64,000 bases of DNA from Shewanella halotolerans (GCF_019457535.1 NZ_CP080417.1:1674001-1738000); one strand, 5' to 3'; numbered from the stretch's first letter, positions 42,135 through 51,434 are shown. Notes: a model not told the origin generated them from the letters alone. Numbers and translations: made by a program.

Positions 42135-42485
42135 TTAGTCGTCAGATTTGCCCCAAATATGTTGGTTGACGCCGCTGCTGCCTGAGCTTTCCGCCTCATC
42201 GCCAGCAGTGGGTTTAGGCTTGGGGGCATCTATAGGACGACTGGGATCGCCGCGTAGGTGCGCCGGGATAGGCTCGCCAATCATCTTGAGGTAGAGGCGC
42301 TCCACCTTTTCCCTGGCCCACTGGGTCTTACGCAAGAACTTGAGGCTGGATTTGATGGATGGGTCGTGATTAAAGCAGCGTATGTCGATGCGTCTGCCAA
42401 GCTCTTCCCAGCCGTAGTGGTCGACAAGGTCTGTGAGTAGGGCTTCGAGTTTGATGCCGTGTAGTGGATTATTCGCCTGAGTCAT
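42135..42485 (-). CDS. VF530/DUF2132 family DNA-binding protein
   Basis: 116 residues from the ATG giving MTQANNPLHGIKLEALL. The domain (residues 4-75) reads LVDHYGWEELGRRIDIRCFNHDPSIKSSLKFLRKTQWAREKVE, which matches VF530 proteins nearly throughout; the Vibrio member has a helical DNA-binding-like fold. A disordered Pro/Ser tail follows. An ATG ten codons upstream overlaps TATAAT (42514-42519), the likely -10, so the later start is right. Confidence 0.88.
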   Translation of the reverse strand: MTQANNPLHGIKLEALLTDLVDHYGWEELGRRIDIRCFNHDPSIKSSLKFLRKTQWAREKVERLYLKMIGEPIPAHLRGDPSRPIDAPKPKPTAGDEAESSGSSGVNQHIWGKSDD

Positions 42486-42513
42486 GGTGATAGCTGAGTA
42501 AAAAATTTGACCC

Positions 42514-42519
42514 ATTATA
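42514..42519 (-). promoter_or_regulatory. -10 element of the VF530 gene
   Basis: TATAAT on the minus strand, 29 bp before the chosen start codon. Confidence 0.5.
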
Positions 42520-42544
42520 TCAGCTTATCCAAGGCGTTTTCGAT

Positions 42545-42568
42545 AAAAAAGGGGACCCTGAGGTCCCC
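42545..42568 (-). terminator. Rho-independent terminator of the S8 protease gene
   Basis: GGGGACC-ctga-GGTCCCC, 7-bp arms; on the minus strand it is followed by TTTTTT. It lies 17 bp after the protease stop. Confidence 0.92.
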
Positions 42569-42584
42569 TATCTTGATGATGCGA

Positions 42585-44996
42585 TTATTGGAAGCTTAGC
42601 TGCCACGCATCGATAGTGCCTGTGTCGCGACGGGCGCTATCAACTGCCTTCAGTGTCCAGGTGCCGGCAGATTCAACGCCAGACATGTCGACTGTGTAGC
42701 TCTTGATGATGTTGTCGGCACTGCCGCCGCTGTTGTCATGTAGCACGGCTACCTGACCGCTTGGGCTGTGCAGTTCAACCTGTAGATCGCCGATGTAGGT
42801 GTGGGTAATGTTAACCGTTACCGTTACCGTGCCTGAGTCGCCGCTGCGAGCCACATCGATTGGGCTGCTGATACCCGCAGTGTTGTTATCAGGGATCGCA
42901 TAGCTGGTGTTGTTGGTATAGGTGGCTGGGCCGCCTGTGTTACCGCCAGTGCTCTGCTCTGTGTAGCTGGCTGTCAGGCTAACACCGCTAAAGTCGCTAT
43001 AACCTTGAACCATTACATAGTAGGTACCCGCCTGTGGCGTGCTCACTGGGCAAGACTCGCTGTTGCCGCCTTTCCATGGACGACAGTCGTAGCTGCTCAG
43101 AGTCGGCGCCGCGCCATACTGGACGTAAAGGTCGGCATCGCCGGTGCCACCGCTCATGGCGAAGTTCAGATCGCTGGCACCGGCTGGTACGTCGATAGAG
43201 AAGTGTAGCTCGTCGCCTTTCACGCCAGTCAGGTTGGTCTTAGCCACGCCATTTTCCAGCACGTTGCCACCGCTGCCTGTACCTGGATCGGTTGGGCCAT
43301 TACAAGAGGCATCTAGGTACTCTTTGGCGGCAACCGCGTTAACCAGACCGTAACCAGTTTTGTCGTCGCGACCGGCAATATCGAGATCTTCAGCCGTTGC
43401 TGTTAGCGCAGCACGCACCTGAGCGGCGCTACACTCTGGGTGGTAGCTCCAAACCAGTGTTGCAACACCCGATACGTGTGGCGTCGCCATAGAGGTACCG
43501 TTGTAGTACTCGTAGTCTTCACCACTAGTGTTAGCTACTGTGACGTTAGTGCCTAGGTGAGCACGTAGTGCCTGACCCGTGGCGCGATCGACAGACACAG
43601 AAACCATTGGGGCTTCGTTGTTGGTGTCAACCAGGAAGGGGTTTTGCAGACCTGGCAGCGCGGTGTTACTGAACACGATAGCTGCTTGGGCGCCGGCGTT
43701 GTTACATGCCTTGACCGCGTCGAACTCTGGATAGCTTGCGCCTTGGTTGCCAACACGCTCAACCAGACAGACTTTGCCAGTCATGTCGCCACAGTTAAAG
43801 ACACCGCCTGATACGCTACACTCGGCCAGTTCGGCAGTGACAGAACCTGTGATAGGGGTGCCAACATAGTTGCCGCTGCTGTCTTTCACATAGCGGTTAT
43901 GGGGCACTACGCCATTGTCGAAGTATGACTGACCACCGGCTGTGATGTTAGCCAGACGACCTTCACCGCGTGTAACGGTTGATAGGATCGCTTCACCTGG
44001 ACCTGAGATCTCCACCTGGTTGGTGTACTGAGAGAAGGCCGCGTGATCTTTGTTGTTATCTACTGCCGCTACAGACATAACCGCATCGTATGATGCTGGG
44101 TAGCTGTGGGTGTTGTTACCGTCGTTGCCGGCCGCTGCGATCAGCAGCACGCCGTTGTTGGCGTGAGCGGCTAGGGCGTTTTTCTCTGTGGTGGTTGACT
44201 GAGAGCCACCCAGAGACATGGTCACTACGTTCGCGCCGTTAGCCACACAGGTGTCAACCGCCGAAACCAATGATGAAGAGTAGCCCCAACCATCAGAGTT
44301 AAATACTTTCACCACGTGGATGTTGGCGTTCTGGTTTGGCATCACACCGACCACGCCGTCGTTGTTGGCGATTGCAGCTATGGTGCCCGCTACGTGAGTA
44401 CCGTGAGCGTTATGAGCGCCTGGCTCATACCAGTTCCCCGTACCTGAGTTGTTGGTACCTGTGACATTGTTGCCGCTCAGCTCGCTGTGGCTACGGTCGT
44501 AACCCGAGTCGATGATACAGATGGTGCGGTTACCGGCCATGCTGTCGCTCAGGCTGGTGGCGCCCACAAAGGTTTGACCCCAAGGTGTGGTTTCGCTCAG
44601 CAGGTGGCGCGGCATATCTTCTTCGACATAATCAACGTCGGCGCGCAATTTCAGGGCCTTGACGCCATTGTTATCCAGCTGGGCCGAGTAAGCATTTGAG
44701 CGACCGATGCGCTTCATCTGCTTAGCCTTAACGCTGTTCAGTGCTCTGTGCTGAGAAAAGACTTCGTTGGCTCTTGGCTGATAGTCGTTCAGGCTGTTGG
44801 CATCGGCCTGTGCGGCGGCCTGGGCATTCTTAAACTTGACGATATAGCGCTTAGGCAGGGGAGATGCTTGATTGATACGAGCATTATCTGCCTGAAGGTG
44901 GAGTCCTTTCGTAGGCGCCGCATTGACGTTTGCTGCAATTGCCAGGGCAAGCGCAGACAAAGACATAGCGACCGCAGTTGTCTTTTTAACTGTCAT
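42585..44996 (-). CDS. Secreted subtilisin-like S8 protease with PA, PPC and P domains
   Basis: 803 residues from MTVKKTTAVAMS (GGAAG six bases upstream). Signal peptide, then an I9-type propeptide (KRYIVKFKNAQAAA...VDYVEEDMPRH). The triad is D163 (CIIDSGYD), H198 (AHGTHVAGT) and S502 (NGTSMATPHVSG). The His-Ser gap is long because a PA domain is inserted (VERVGNQGASYPEFDAVKA...). After the protease come a PPC domain (GVKGDELHFSIDVPAG...YVMVQGYSDFSG) and a C-terminal P/proprotein-convertase domain (THTYIGDLQVELHSPSG). It is probably exported by type II secretion and degrades extracellular protein, as in other marine Shewanella and Pseudoalteromonas. Confidence 0.92.
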   Translation of the reverse strand: MTVKKTTAVAMSLSALALAIAANVNAAPTKGLHLQADNARINQASPLPKRYIVKFKNAQAAAQADANSLNDYQPRANEVFSQHRALNSVKAKQMKRIGRSNAYSAQLDNNGVKALKLRADVDYVEEDMPRHLLSETTPWGQTFVGATSLSDSMAGNRTICIIDSGYDRSHSELSGNNVTGTNNSGTGNWYEPGAHNAHGTHVAGTIAAIANNDGVVGVMPNQNANIHVVKVFNSDGWGYSSSLVSAVDTCVANGANVVTMSLGGSQSTTTEKNALAAHANNGVLLIAAAGNDGNNTHSYPASYDAVMSVAAVDNNKDHAAFSQYTNQVEISGPGEAILSTVTRGEGRLANITAGGQSYFDNGVVPHNRYVKDSSGNYVGTPITGSVTAELAECSVSGGVFNCGDMTGKVCLVERVGNQGASYPEFDAVKACNNAGAQAAIVFSNTALPGLQNPFLVDTNNEAPMVSVSVDRATGQALRAHLGTNVTVANTSGEDYEYYNGTSMATPHVSGVATLVWSYHPECSAAQVRAALTATAEDLDIAGRDDKTGYGLVNAVAAKEYLDASCNGPTDPGTGSGGNVLENGVAKTNLTGVKGDELHFSIDVPAGASDLNFAMSGGTGDADLYVQYGAAPTLSSYDCRPWKGGNSESCPVSTPQAGTYYVMVQGYSDFSGVSLTASYTEQSTGGNTGGPATYTNNTSYAIPDNNTAGISSPIDVARSGDSGTVTVTVNITHTYIGDLQVELHSPSGQVAVLHDNSGGSADNIIKSYTVDMSGVESAGTWTLKAVDSARRDTGTIDAWQLSFQ

Positions 44997-45308
44997 ATTG
45001 TCTTCCATTTTAAAAGTTAGAATTAATAATTATTATTGGAGTGCATAGCAGCATGACTGCCATCATATGCGTTACTCGACAGTGAATTTATCTGGTGGTG
45101 AAACATTTGTAAACAGGCTGTTAAGTTGGCGCTTGGGTAAAAGAAGCGATCTGGTTTGAGCATTTTTATGCAGAAAATATTCAGTGAATACGATTGTTTC
45201 GCCGATGGGATAGTGTGTTTTTGAGTATTTATTCGAATTTTAAGACTGTTTATTTGTCTGGATTGGTGCCTGATCGCCAGCGACGTAAAATTGACCTTAA
45301 TTTATAAC

Positions 45309-45351
45309 TTATTGTAATTATAGAATAATCGTTATTCCATAATTGTAATAA
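45309..45351. promoter_or_regulatory. Long imperfect A/T-rich inverted repeat
   Basis: Arms of 20 bp (TTATTGTAATTATAGAATAA and TTATTCCATAATTGTAATAA) match at 17 positions around a 3-bp centre. CATATA-N9-TATATG follows at 45352-45372. About 310 bp before the protease start; may bind a regulator or be only A/T-rich DNA. Confidence 0.35.
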
Positions 45352-45490
45352 CATATAGCGAATAGTTATATGTTGTTTCAATTGTTACAATTGGGCAGCG
45401 TCCTAATGTCGCGAAATCCTTAGCCTTCTATTGGGTGAGGCATGCATTATCTGTGAAAAGGCGCCTGTTTAAGAAGGTCGCTAACGGACC

Positions 45491-45570
45491 AGCTTGCTAA
45501 TGAGCGAGGCTGCTAGTCAACAAGGCTATTAGTGAACAAGGCTATTAGTGAACACGGCTACTAGTAAATA
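45491..45570. repeat. 16-bp tandem repeat, five units
   Basis: Units AGCTTGCTAATGAGCG, AGGCTGCTAGTCAACA, AGGCTATTAGTGAACA twice without change, and CGGCTACTAGTAAATA. A second run of the same period (GCAGCCAATGAAAAAG, GCAGCTAATGAAAAAG) starts near 45588. Confidence 0.8.
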
Positions 45571-45610
45571 ATACTGGAAATAAAAAAGCAGCCAATGAAA
45601 AAGGCAGCTA

Positions 45611-45636
45611 ATGAAAAAGGCACCCAGGGGTGCCTT
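45611..45636 (-). terminator. Rho-independent terminator of the RND/rhodanese operon
   Basis: AAGGCACC-cagg-GGTGCCTT, 8-bp perfect arms; on the minus strand followed by TTTTTC. It lies 40 bp after the rhodanese stop. Confidence 0.85.
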
Positions 45637-45676
45637 AGTCGGTTTAGGGATGTCTGAGCGTTAAGCTCATCTTCTC

Positions 45677-46060
45677 CTAGTGCTTAGCCAGGCTCTGATA
45701 GCCGCCGCCATTATAGGTGTTGTCGTAGCCGAGTTTTACCAGACTCTCCTGAGCGATGCCGCTGCGACGGCCGCTGCGACAATAGAGCACCACAGACTGA
45801 TCTTTGGCGATGCCGCGCTTGGTAAACTCTTCGGCAATGTTTTCAAAGGGAATATTAATCGCGTTCTCTAGATGTCCCTCGGCAAACTCCTCCGGGGTTC
45901 TGACATCAACGACCATGGCCCCTTGCTGTATATGCTCCCAGGCAACCTTAGGGTTTTTCTCTTCGCCATAGCTTGGCGCCGATACGCCCATGATGGCGAC
46001 AAATAGCAGCGCCATCAGGCTGATGATTGATTTGGGTAGCATCTTATTGGCTTGTCTCAC
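45677..46060 (-). CDS. Periplasmic rhodanese-like protein
   Basis: 127 residues with an N-terminal signal peptide (SIISLMALLFVAIMGVSAPSYG). The single rhodanese domain reads AMVVDVRTPEEFAEGHLENAINIP, then VVLYCRSGRRSGIAQESL with active Cys in the CRSGRRS loop. This resembles PspE-type thiosulfate sulfurtransferases. It is the last gene of an operon with DUF2892 and an RND exporter, so it may handle sulfur species or persulfides in the periplasm; that link is inferred from position only. Confidence 0.9.
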   Translation of the reverse strand: MRQANKMLPKSIISLMALLFVAIMGVSAPSYGEEKNPKVAWEHIQQGAMVVDVRTPEEFAEGHLENAINIPFENIAEEFTKRGIAKDQSVVLYCRSGRRSGIAQESLVKLGYDNTYNGGGYQSLAKH

Positions 46061-46083
46061 GTTGGCTCCTTGTGATCTGTGAG

Positions 46084-46296
46084 TTATTTCATGCGGGCCA
46101 ATTCCGCTTCCGTCTTGATCCCCATCTTCTTCATTAACATGGCGGCCGGACAGAAGCCGGTAAAGGCGCTTTGAAATAGATTAGCGCCTACAAAAGCCGT
46201 TAGCCAGATAAAATTAGGGTGGACAAAGGTCGTGAGCAGTAAAGACAACATGACCATAAAGCCTGCAAAGGCGAAAATACTACGTTCAACAGACAT
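46084..46296 (-). CDS. DUF2892 (YgaP-like) inner-membrane protein
   Basis: 70 residues with two membrane helices (SIFAFAGFMVMLSLLLTTF and FIWLTAFVGANLFQSAFTGF) and the family end CPAAMLMKKMGI. In E. coli YgaP the same two-helix part is fused to a rhodanese domain; here rhodanese is the next gene. It stands 11 bp after the RND gene and is surely in the same transcript. Confidence 0.9.
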   Translation of the reverse strand: MSVERSIFAFAGFMVMLSLLLTTFVHPNFIWLTAFVGANLFQSAFTGFCPAAMLMKKMGIKTEAELARMK

Positions 46297-46307
46297 ACTG
46301 TATCTCC

Positions 46308-49300
46308 TTAAGATTGCGGATTAACCGCGGCAAAGTATTCGGGACGGTGACGCATCACGGCGTAATAGAGCACGGGGATCACCACCAGGGTTAACAGGGT
46401 TGAAACCAAGATGCCGAAGATCAGGCTGATGGCCAGGCCGTTGAAGATCGGATCATCTAAGATGAACAGGGCGCCTATCATGGCGGCCAGTCCCGTCAAC
46501 ATGATGGGCTTAGCCCTGACGGCGCCAGAATGGATCACCGCCTGCTCGAAGGGCACACCTGCGGCGGTTTCCTGATTAATAAAGTCCACCAAGAGGATGG
46601 AGTTACGCACGATAATGCCCGCCAGGGCGATCATGCCTATCATAGAGGTGGCGGTAAATTGAGCGCCAAGCAGAGCGTGACCCGGCATCACCCCAATGAT
46701 GGTGAGCGGAATAGGCGCCATGATGATCAGCGGCACGCTGTAGGAGCGGAACTGACCCACCACCAGGAGGTAGATGGCGATCATGCCCACGCCATAGGCG
46801 ATACCCATATCTCTGAAGGTCTCATAGGTGATCTTCCACTCGCCGTCCCAGAGCACGGCTATGCTGTCCAGCCCTGAGGGTTGGTTGACATAGTGTTGAT
46901 CGAAGCCCAGACCACCCTCTTGATTGATGCTGCCGGCGATCTCAAACATGCCATAGAGAGGGCTGTCCAGTGGACCCGCCATGTCGGCGACCACCATGAT
47001 CATAGGGATCATGTTCTTGCGTATGATAGGCGCGTCTATGGCCCGCTTGTGTATGGTGATCAGCTCAGAGACGGGCACAGAGTTACCCGAGGCGTTGGTT
47101 AGCCTGAGGTTGAGTACCTGCTCGAGATCTACCTTGGCGCCTTCCTCCAGCTGAAGCTTGATAGGCACAGGCGACTTCTGATTCGGCTTGTGCAGGTAGC
47201 TCACCGCCTTGCCGCCCACCGAAGTGGCCACCAGATCGACGATATTGCTGTAGGGCACGCCCATCAGGCTGGCCTTGGCGCGGTCGATATTGACCTGCCA
47301 TTTCTGCTGCGCAGCCGGCAGGTAGATGTCGATATCCACCACATCCTGGGTATCGTGGAACAGCTGCTGCAGTGCATTGGCTGCGGTCTCACGCATCTCG
47401 GCGTTAGGGCCATAGACCTCGGCCAGGATCGGCGACCATACAGGTGGGCCAGGGGGCACTTCCACCACCTTGACGTTGGCATTGTATTGTTTGGCGGTGG
47501 CCTGCAGCGCGCGGCGCACCTCGGAAGCTATGCTGTGGCTGTCTCTGTCGCGATCGCCTTTATCGACCAGATTGACCTGAATGTCGCCCAGCTCCTGACT
47601 CTGTCTGAGGAAGTAGTGACGCACCAGGCCGTTAAAGTTCATCGGCGCGGCGGTGCCGGCGTAGAGCTGGTAATTGTCTACCTCTTCGACCTTATCCAGC
47701 TCCATGGCCAGGGCCTTGAGTACGCGCTGGGTCTGCTCGATCGGCGTGCCTTCTGGCATATCCAGCATCACCTGAAACTCCGACTTGTTATCGAAGGGCA
47801 GCATCTTGAGCACCACCAACTGACCCACAGGCAGGGAGACGGCGATCATGATCAGCAGGGCAATGGCGGCGCCCAAGCCAATCCTCGCCTTACCGGCCTG
47901 CTTGCCTCTGACGAAGGGGGAGATCAGCCTAGTAAACAGCCTCAGCATGCGATCGTCTACGTCATGCTCACCATCACCGCCTTGGTGTTGATGACCCTTG
48001 AGCAGCTTAGTGGCCAGCCAAGGGGTGACGATGAAGGCGATGGCCAGGGAGATCAGCATCCCCATGCTGGCATTGATGGGGATCGGGCTCATGTAGGGGC
48101 CCATGAGACCAGAGACGAAGGCCATGGGCATCAACGCGGCGATCACGGTAAAGGTTGCCAATATTGTCGGGCCGCCCACCTCATCGACGGCGACGGGGAT
48201 CAACTCCACGAAGGAGCGTTTGCCCAGCGCCATATGTCTGTGGATGTTCTCCACCACCACAATGGCGTCATCTACGAGTATGCCGATAGAGAAGATCAAG
48301 GCGAACAATGAGATACGGTTAAGGGTAAAGCCCCAGGCCCAGGAGGCAAACAGGGTGATCGCCAGGGTGATGATGATGGCGATGCCCACCACCACAGATT
48401 CGCGTAGCCCCATGGTGAGGAAGACCAAGATCACCACGGCCGAGGTGGCAAACACTAGCTTTAGGATCAGGGTGTTGGCCTTGTCGCCCGCCGTCTTACC
48501 ATAGTTGCGCGAGACTGTGATGTTGACATCGTCGGGTACCAGTATGTTGTCTATCTTGTCCAGACGCTCGAGGATCACATTGGCGATATCCACGGCGTTC
48601 TCACCCGGCTGCTTGCCGATGGCGATGGTGACCGCAGGATAGATGGCCGACTTATCGCCGTGCCAGGCGTGCTGGACCGGGATGTCGCTGTTGAGGCTTA
48701 TCTTGGCGATATCGCCCAGATACACGGGGGCGCTCTGGCCCGACTCGTCCTGATACACGGCGACAACCAGCTGCTCAACCTCTTGTTTCGATTTTAAAAA
48801 CTGCCCAGTCTGAACCTTGATCTCTTGATTATCCTGCACCAGAGATACCGGCATGGAGACATGGTTATTGCTCGACAGGCTACGGTTGATATCGTCGTAG
48901 GTGAGGCCATAGAAGCTCATCTTGGCGGGATCGATGCGCACGTTGAGGCTGATCTCATGGCTGCCGACGCTGTAGATCTCGCGGGTGCCCGGAATGCGTT
49001 TCAGCTCGCTCTCCAGCCCCTTGGCTATATGGGTCAGCTGCTCGGCAGATTGCGCCCTGTCTTTCGACCATAGGGTCAGGCTGACGATGGGCACATCGTC
49101 GATGCCGCGGGGCTTGATCTGTGGCTCGCCCACGCCTGCCTGGCTGGCAACCTTGTCCTTGTTGGAATAGACCTGATTGTAGAGCTTAACGATCGCCTCG
49201 TTGCGCGGGATCCCCACCTCGAAGATGGCGATGATCAGTGCGCCGTCTGGCTGTGAGAAGGAGTAGAGGGTGTCTATTCCCTTGATCTGCGAGATCACCT

Positions 49301-49562
49301 CCTCCATGGGCTGGGTCACCAGATGCTCGACCTCGCTCGGCGTGGCGCCGGGGAAGGGGATGTAGATGTCGGCAAAGGTGACATCTATCTGCGGCTCTTC
49401 CTCTTTTGGGGTCACCATGACGGCGAACAGACCCAGCAGCAGGCCAAGCAGGGCCAGCAAGGGGGTGATAGCGCTCAGCTGGAACATGGCCGCCAGGCGT
49501 CCGGAAAATCCCAGACGTTTTGGGCTGTGCTGATTATCTTGGTGTCGATCTTGCTGATTCAT
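46308..49562 (-). CDS. RND efflux permease (AcrB/HAE1-like superfamily)
   Basis: 1084 residues with the RND layout: first helix SAITPLLALLGLLLGLFAVM, the large periplasmic loop beginning EEEPQIDVTFADIYIPFPGA, a six-helix bundle (VVVGIAIIITLAITLFASW, ALIFSIGILVDDAIVVVENI), then the second half of like design ending in ILLVDFINQETAAG and LISLIFGILV. The IGILVDDAIVVVENIHRH motif carries the proton-relay Asp pair. Substrates are not known. It is 30 bp after its adaptor gene; no outer-membrane factor is encoded here, so it must share one. Confidence 0.94.
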   Translation of the reverse strand: MNQQDRHQDNQHSPKRLGFSGRLAAMFQLSAITPLLALLGLLLGLFAVMVTPKEEEPQIDVTFADIYIPFPGATPSEVEHLVTQPMEEVISQIKGIDTLYSFSQPDGALIIAIFEVGIPRNEAIVKLYNQVYSNKDKVASQAGVGEPQIKPRGIDDVPIVSLTLWSKDRAQSAEQLTHIAKGLESELKRIPGTREIYSVGSHEISLNVRIDPAKMSFYGLTYDDINRSLSSNNHVSMPVSLVQDNQEIKVQTGQFLKSKQEVEQLVVAVYQDESGQSAPVYLGDIAKISLNSDIPVQHAWHGDKSAIYPAVTIAIGKQPGENAVDIANVILERLDKIDNILVPDDVNITVSRNYGKTAGDKANTLILKLVFATSAVVILVFLTMGLRESVVVGIAIIITLAITLFASWAWGFTLNRISLFALIFSIGILVDDAIVVVENIHRHMALGKRSFVELIPVAVDEVGGPTILATFTVIAALMPMAFVSGLMGPYMSPIPINASMGMLISLAIAFIVTPWLATKLLKGHQHQGGDGEHDVDDRMLRLFTRLISPFVRGKQAGKARIGLGAAIALLIMIAVSLPVGQLVVLKMLPFDNKSEFQVMLDMPEGTPIEQTQRVLKALAMELDKVEEVDNYQLYAGTAAPMNFNGLVRHYFLRQSQELGDIQVNLVDKGDRDRDSHSIASEVRRALQATAKQYNANVKVVEVPPGPPVWSPILAEVYGPNAEMRETAANALQQLFHDTQDVVDIDIYLPAAQQKWQVNIDRAKASLMGVPYSNIVDLVATSVGGKAVSYLHKPNQKSPVPIKLQLEEGAKVDLEQVLNLRLTNASGNSVPVSELITIHKRAIDAPIIRKNMIPMIMVVADMAGPLDSPLYGMFEIAGSINQEGGLGFDQHYVNQPSGLDSIAVLWDGEWKITYETFRDMGIAYGVGMIAIYLLVVGQFRSYSVPLIIMAPIPLTIIGVMPGHALLGAQFTATSMIGMIALAGIIVRNSILLVDFINQETAAGVPFEQAVIHSGAVRAKPIMLTGLAAMIGALFILDDPIFNGLAISLIFGILVSTLLTLVVIPVLYYAVMRHRPEYFAAVNPQS

Positions 49563-49592
49563 ATCTATACGGCTCCTATTCGATCACCAGAT

Positions 49593-50609
49593 CTATTGTT
49601 TCAGCTTCAGCAGTACTTGATAGGCGTCTACGGCGATGGTATCGCCATCACTCAGGCCCGACAGCACCTCGAAGCTATCGCCCTGCTTGTTGCCCAGGCG
49701 TACCTGATTGAGCATAAACTGATGGTTCTGCATCAGATAGACCGCGCTCAGTTCGTTGTTGTAGATCACCGCAGACTCAGGGATGGTCAGGGTATTGCGA
49801 TCGCCGGCGTTGAAGCTGGCCTTGACCCACATGCCCGGCATCAGGTTGGGCTCCTGAGGCGGCAGGTTGATACGTGTCTTATAGCTGTGGCTCTTGGCAT
49901 CGGCGAAAGAAAAGATCGTTAGAGCGTCCGATTCGAGCTCCTTGCCGTTGGTCAGCACTAGCTTCATCTTAGGATTGGCACGCAGCGCATCTATGTAACG
50001 CAGGGGTACATGGGTGACGGCGCGCATATGCTCGGTGGCAAAGCCGCTCAGCAGTGCCTGGCCGGGTGACACGGTTTCGCCCACTTCTACATGGCGCTTG
50101 GTGACCACGCCGGCAAAGGGGGCGCTGACAGTGGTGTACTGCAGAGACTCGTTGGCCTGGATGATACGGGCCCTGGCAGCGCTGACGGCCTGAGCCGAGG
50201 CGCGGGCGTTGGCGATGGCCTGATCCATATCACCTTGGGAGATGGCGCCTTGGGGGAACAGCTGCTCATAACGCTTACGCTGTTTCTGCGCCTCTTCGTT
50301 TTGGGCTTGGGCGCGGGCAAAGTCGGCCTCGGCGGCCGCTAGCTCGGCGCCCTGTGCCTTACTGGTGATCTCCAGCAAGGATGCGCCCTGGGGCACGATA
50401 TCGTTGACGTCATAGTTGATCTTGATGATGCGGCCAGAGGTTTGAGCCGATACAGTCGCCGATTTTACCGCCTCAAGTTGTGCATCTAAGGTGATCCACT
50501 GGGGCTGAGAGTGTTTGGCTACCGTCATGGTGGGCAGTTCGCTGGCGCCAGATACCAGGCTGACGAGTGACAGCAAAATGCCGATGGAAAGTGTGTGTTG
50601 TACTTGCAT
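49593..50609 (-). CDS. RND periplasmic adaptor (membrane fusion protein)
   Basis: 338 residues with signal peptide (HTLSIGILLSLVSLVSGAS). The lipoyl half-motif KSATVSAQTSGRIIKINYDVNDIVPQG is followed by a coiled-coil hairpin (ADFARAQAQNEEAQKQRKRYEQL), VSAPFAGVVTKRHVEVGETVSPG and the beta-barrel part. It links the permease to an outer-membrane channel. First gene of the four-gene operon ending in rhodanese. Confidence 0.93.
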   Translation of the reverse strand: MQVQHTLSIGILLSLVSLVSGASELPTMTVAKHSQPQWITLDAQLEAVKSATVSAQTSGRIIKINYDVNDIVPQGASLLEITSKAQGAELAAAEADFARAQAQNEEAQKQRKRYEQLFPQGAISQGDMDQAIANARASAQAVSAARARIIQANESLQYTTVSAPFAGVVTKRHVEVGETVSPGQALLSGFATEHMRAVTHVPLRYIDALRANPKMKLVLTNGKELESDALTIFSFADAKSHSYKTRINLPPQEPNLMPGMWVKASFNAGDRNTLTIPESAVIYNNELSAVYLMQNHQFMLNQVRLGNKQGDSFEVLSGLSDGDTIAVDAYQVLLKLKQ

Positions 50610-50723
50610 GGAAGATCACCTCTTAAAACTTCATAAGAAAATTCTAATGGACTTTTTAAGCTTGTGCAATCTTTTATTAGAAAAATACGATTGAAGGGGT
50701 GAAAATCCTTTGCCCCTTTAAAA

Positions 50724-51434
50724 CTAATCGTTTAAGTAATAGGTCAGGGTCGACACCACCCTGACTTTCTTGATGCTCGGGGTGTTGCTGTCACGGTTGC
50801 TGATGGTAAATTGCCCCTGAGATGCCTGCTTTATCTTGCCAAGCTGTGAGGCGGAGTCCTTGGCAAACTTCTCGGCGGTTTGGCGGGCATTTTCCGTGGC
50901 CGTCTGCACCATCTGCGGCTTGAGATCATTCAGGCCGGTAAAGAGAAACTCGGTGCGGCCGTTGTAATCCTGATTGGAGATGGCGATCCCTTCCTTGGTC
51001 AGCTCGATAAGGTTGCGTTGGGTGCCTAGCAGCAGGTCTACCCGCTTGGTATAGAGGGATACGGTGACCTGAGCCGCATAGCGATACTTGACGTTAGGAT
51101 CCACATATCCTTGGGCCTGCCTGTCTTCGATAGAGGGGAGGGAGCTTGAGATCTCATCTTGCGTAAAGCCTTGTTTAATCAGGAAGGCGATCACCTTATC
51201 TGTCTTACTCTGCACCTCCTGATAGAGATTATTGAGATCATTGTCGACCTGGGTGAAGCGGATGGGCCAGATGGCGGTATCAGCCTTTACTTCGACTTCG
51301 GCGAGGCCCTTGACCGTGACGGTTCTTTCCATGGCGCGCATCTTGATGATGCTGTCGCCAAGGCTAGTGCCTAATAGATAGAGACCGGCGCAGATGAAGC
51401 CGCCTAAGAGAATACTTGCCAGTGATTTTTGCAT
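50724..51434 (-). CDS. SIMPL-domain (DUF541/YggE-like) protein
   Basis: 236 residues, N-terminal anchor or signal (ASILLGGFICAGLYLLGTSLG), then AMERTVTVKGLAEVEVKADTAIWPI, the SIMPL opening, and ATENARQTAEKFAKDSASQLGKIKQASQGQF near the end. YggE-type members are periplasmic and linked to oxidative stress tolerance; the mechanism is unknown. It is 114 bp upstream of the RND operon on the same strand, probably a separate transcript. Confidence 0.88.
   Translation of the reverse strand: MQKSLASILLGGFICAGLYLLGTSLGDSIIKMRAMERTVTVKGLAEVEVKADTAIWPIRFTQVDNDLNNLYQEVQSKTDKVIAFLIKQGFTQDEISSSLPSIEDRQAQGYVDPNVKYRYAAQVTVSLYTKRVDLLLGTQRNLIELTKEGIAISNQDYNGRTEFLFTGLNDLKPQMVQTATENARQTAEKFAKDSASQLGKIKQASQGQFTISNRDSNTPSIKKVRVVSTLTYYLND

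Larger units (their letters stand above)
45009..45676. other. 668-bp spacer: A/T-rich dyads and 16-bp tandem repeats
   Basis: No gene is visible. The half near the protease (45009-45400) is A/T rich and should hold its promoter; it has a long imperfect dyad at 45309-45351 and others just after. The half near the rhodanese gene holds tandem repeats of 16-bp period (45491-45570 and about 45587-45622) and a terminator. Confidence 0.6.

Noticed and set aside
45491..45622. Tandem repeats as a CRISPR array
   Set aside because: Units are 16 bp, directly adjoining and without spacers.
47190..48311. 373-codon open frame on the plus strand inside the RND permease gene
   Set aside because: It is antisense to a complete RND permease with all motifs, and is rich in His/Gln/Asp as expected for a shadow of a G/C-rich membrane gene.
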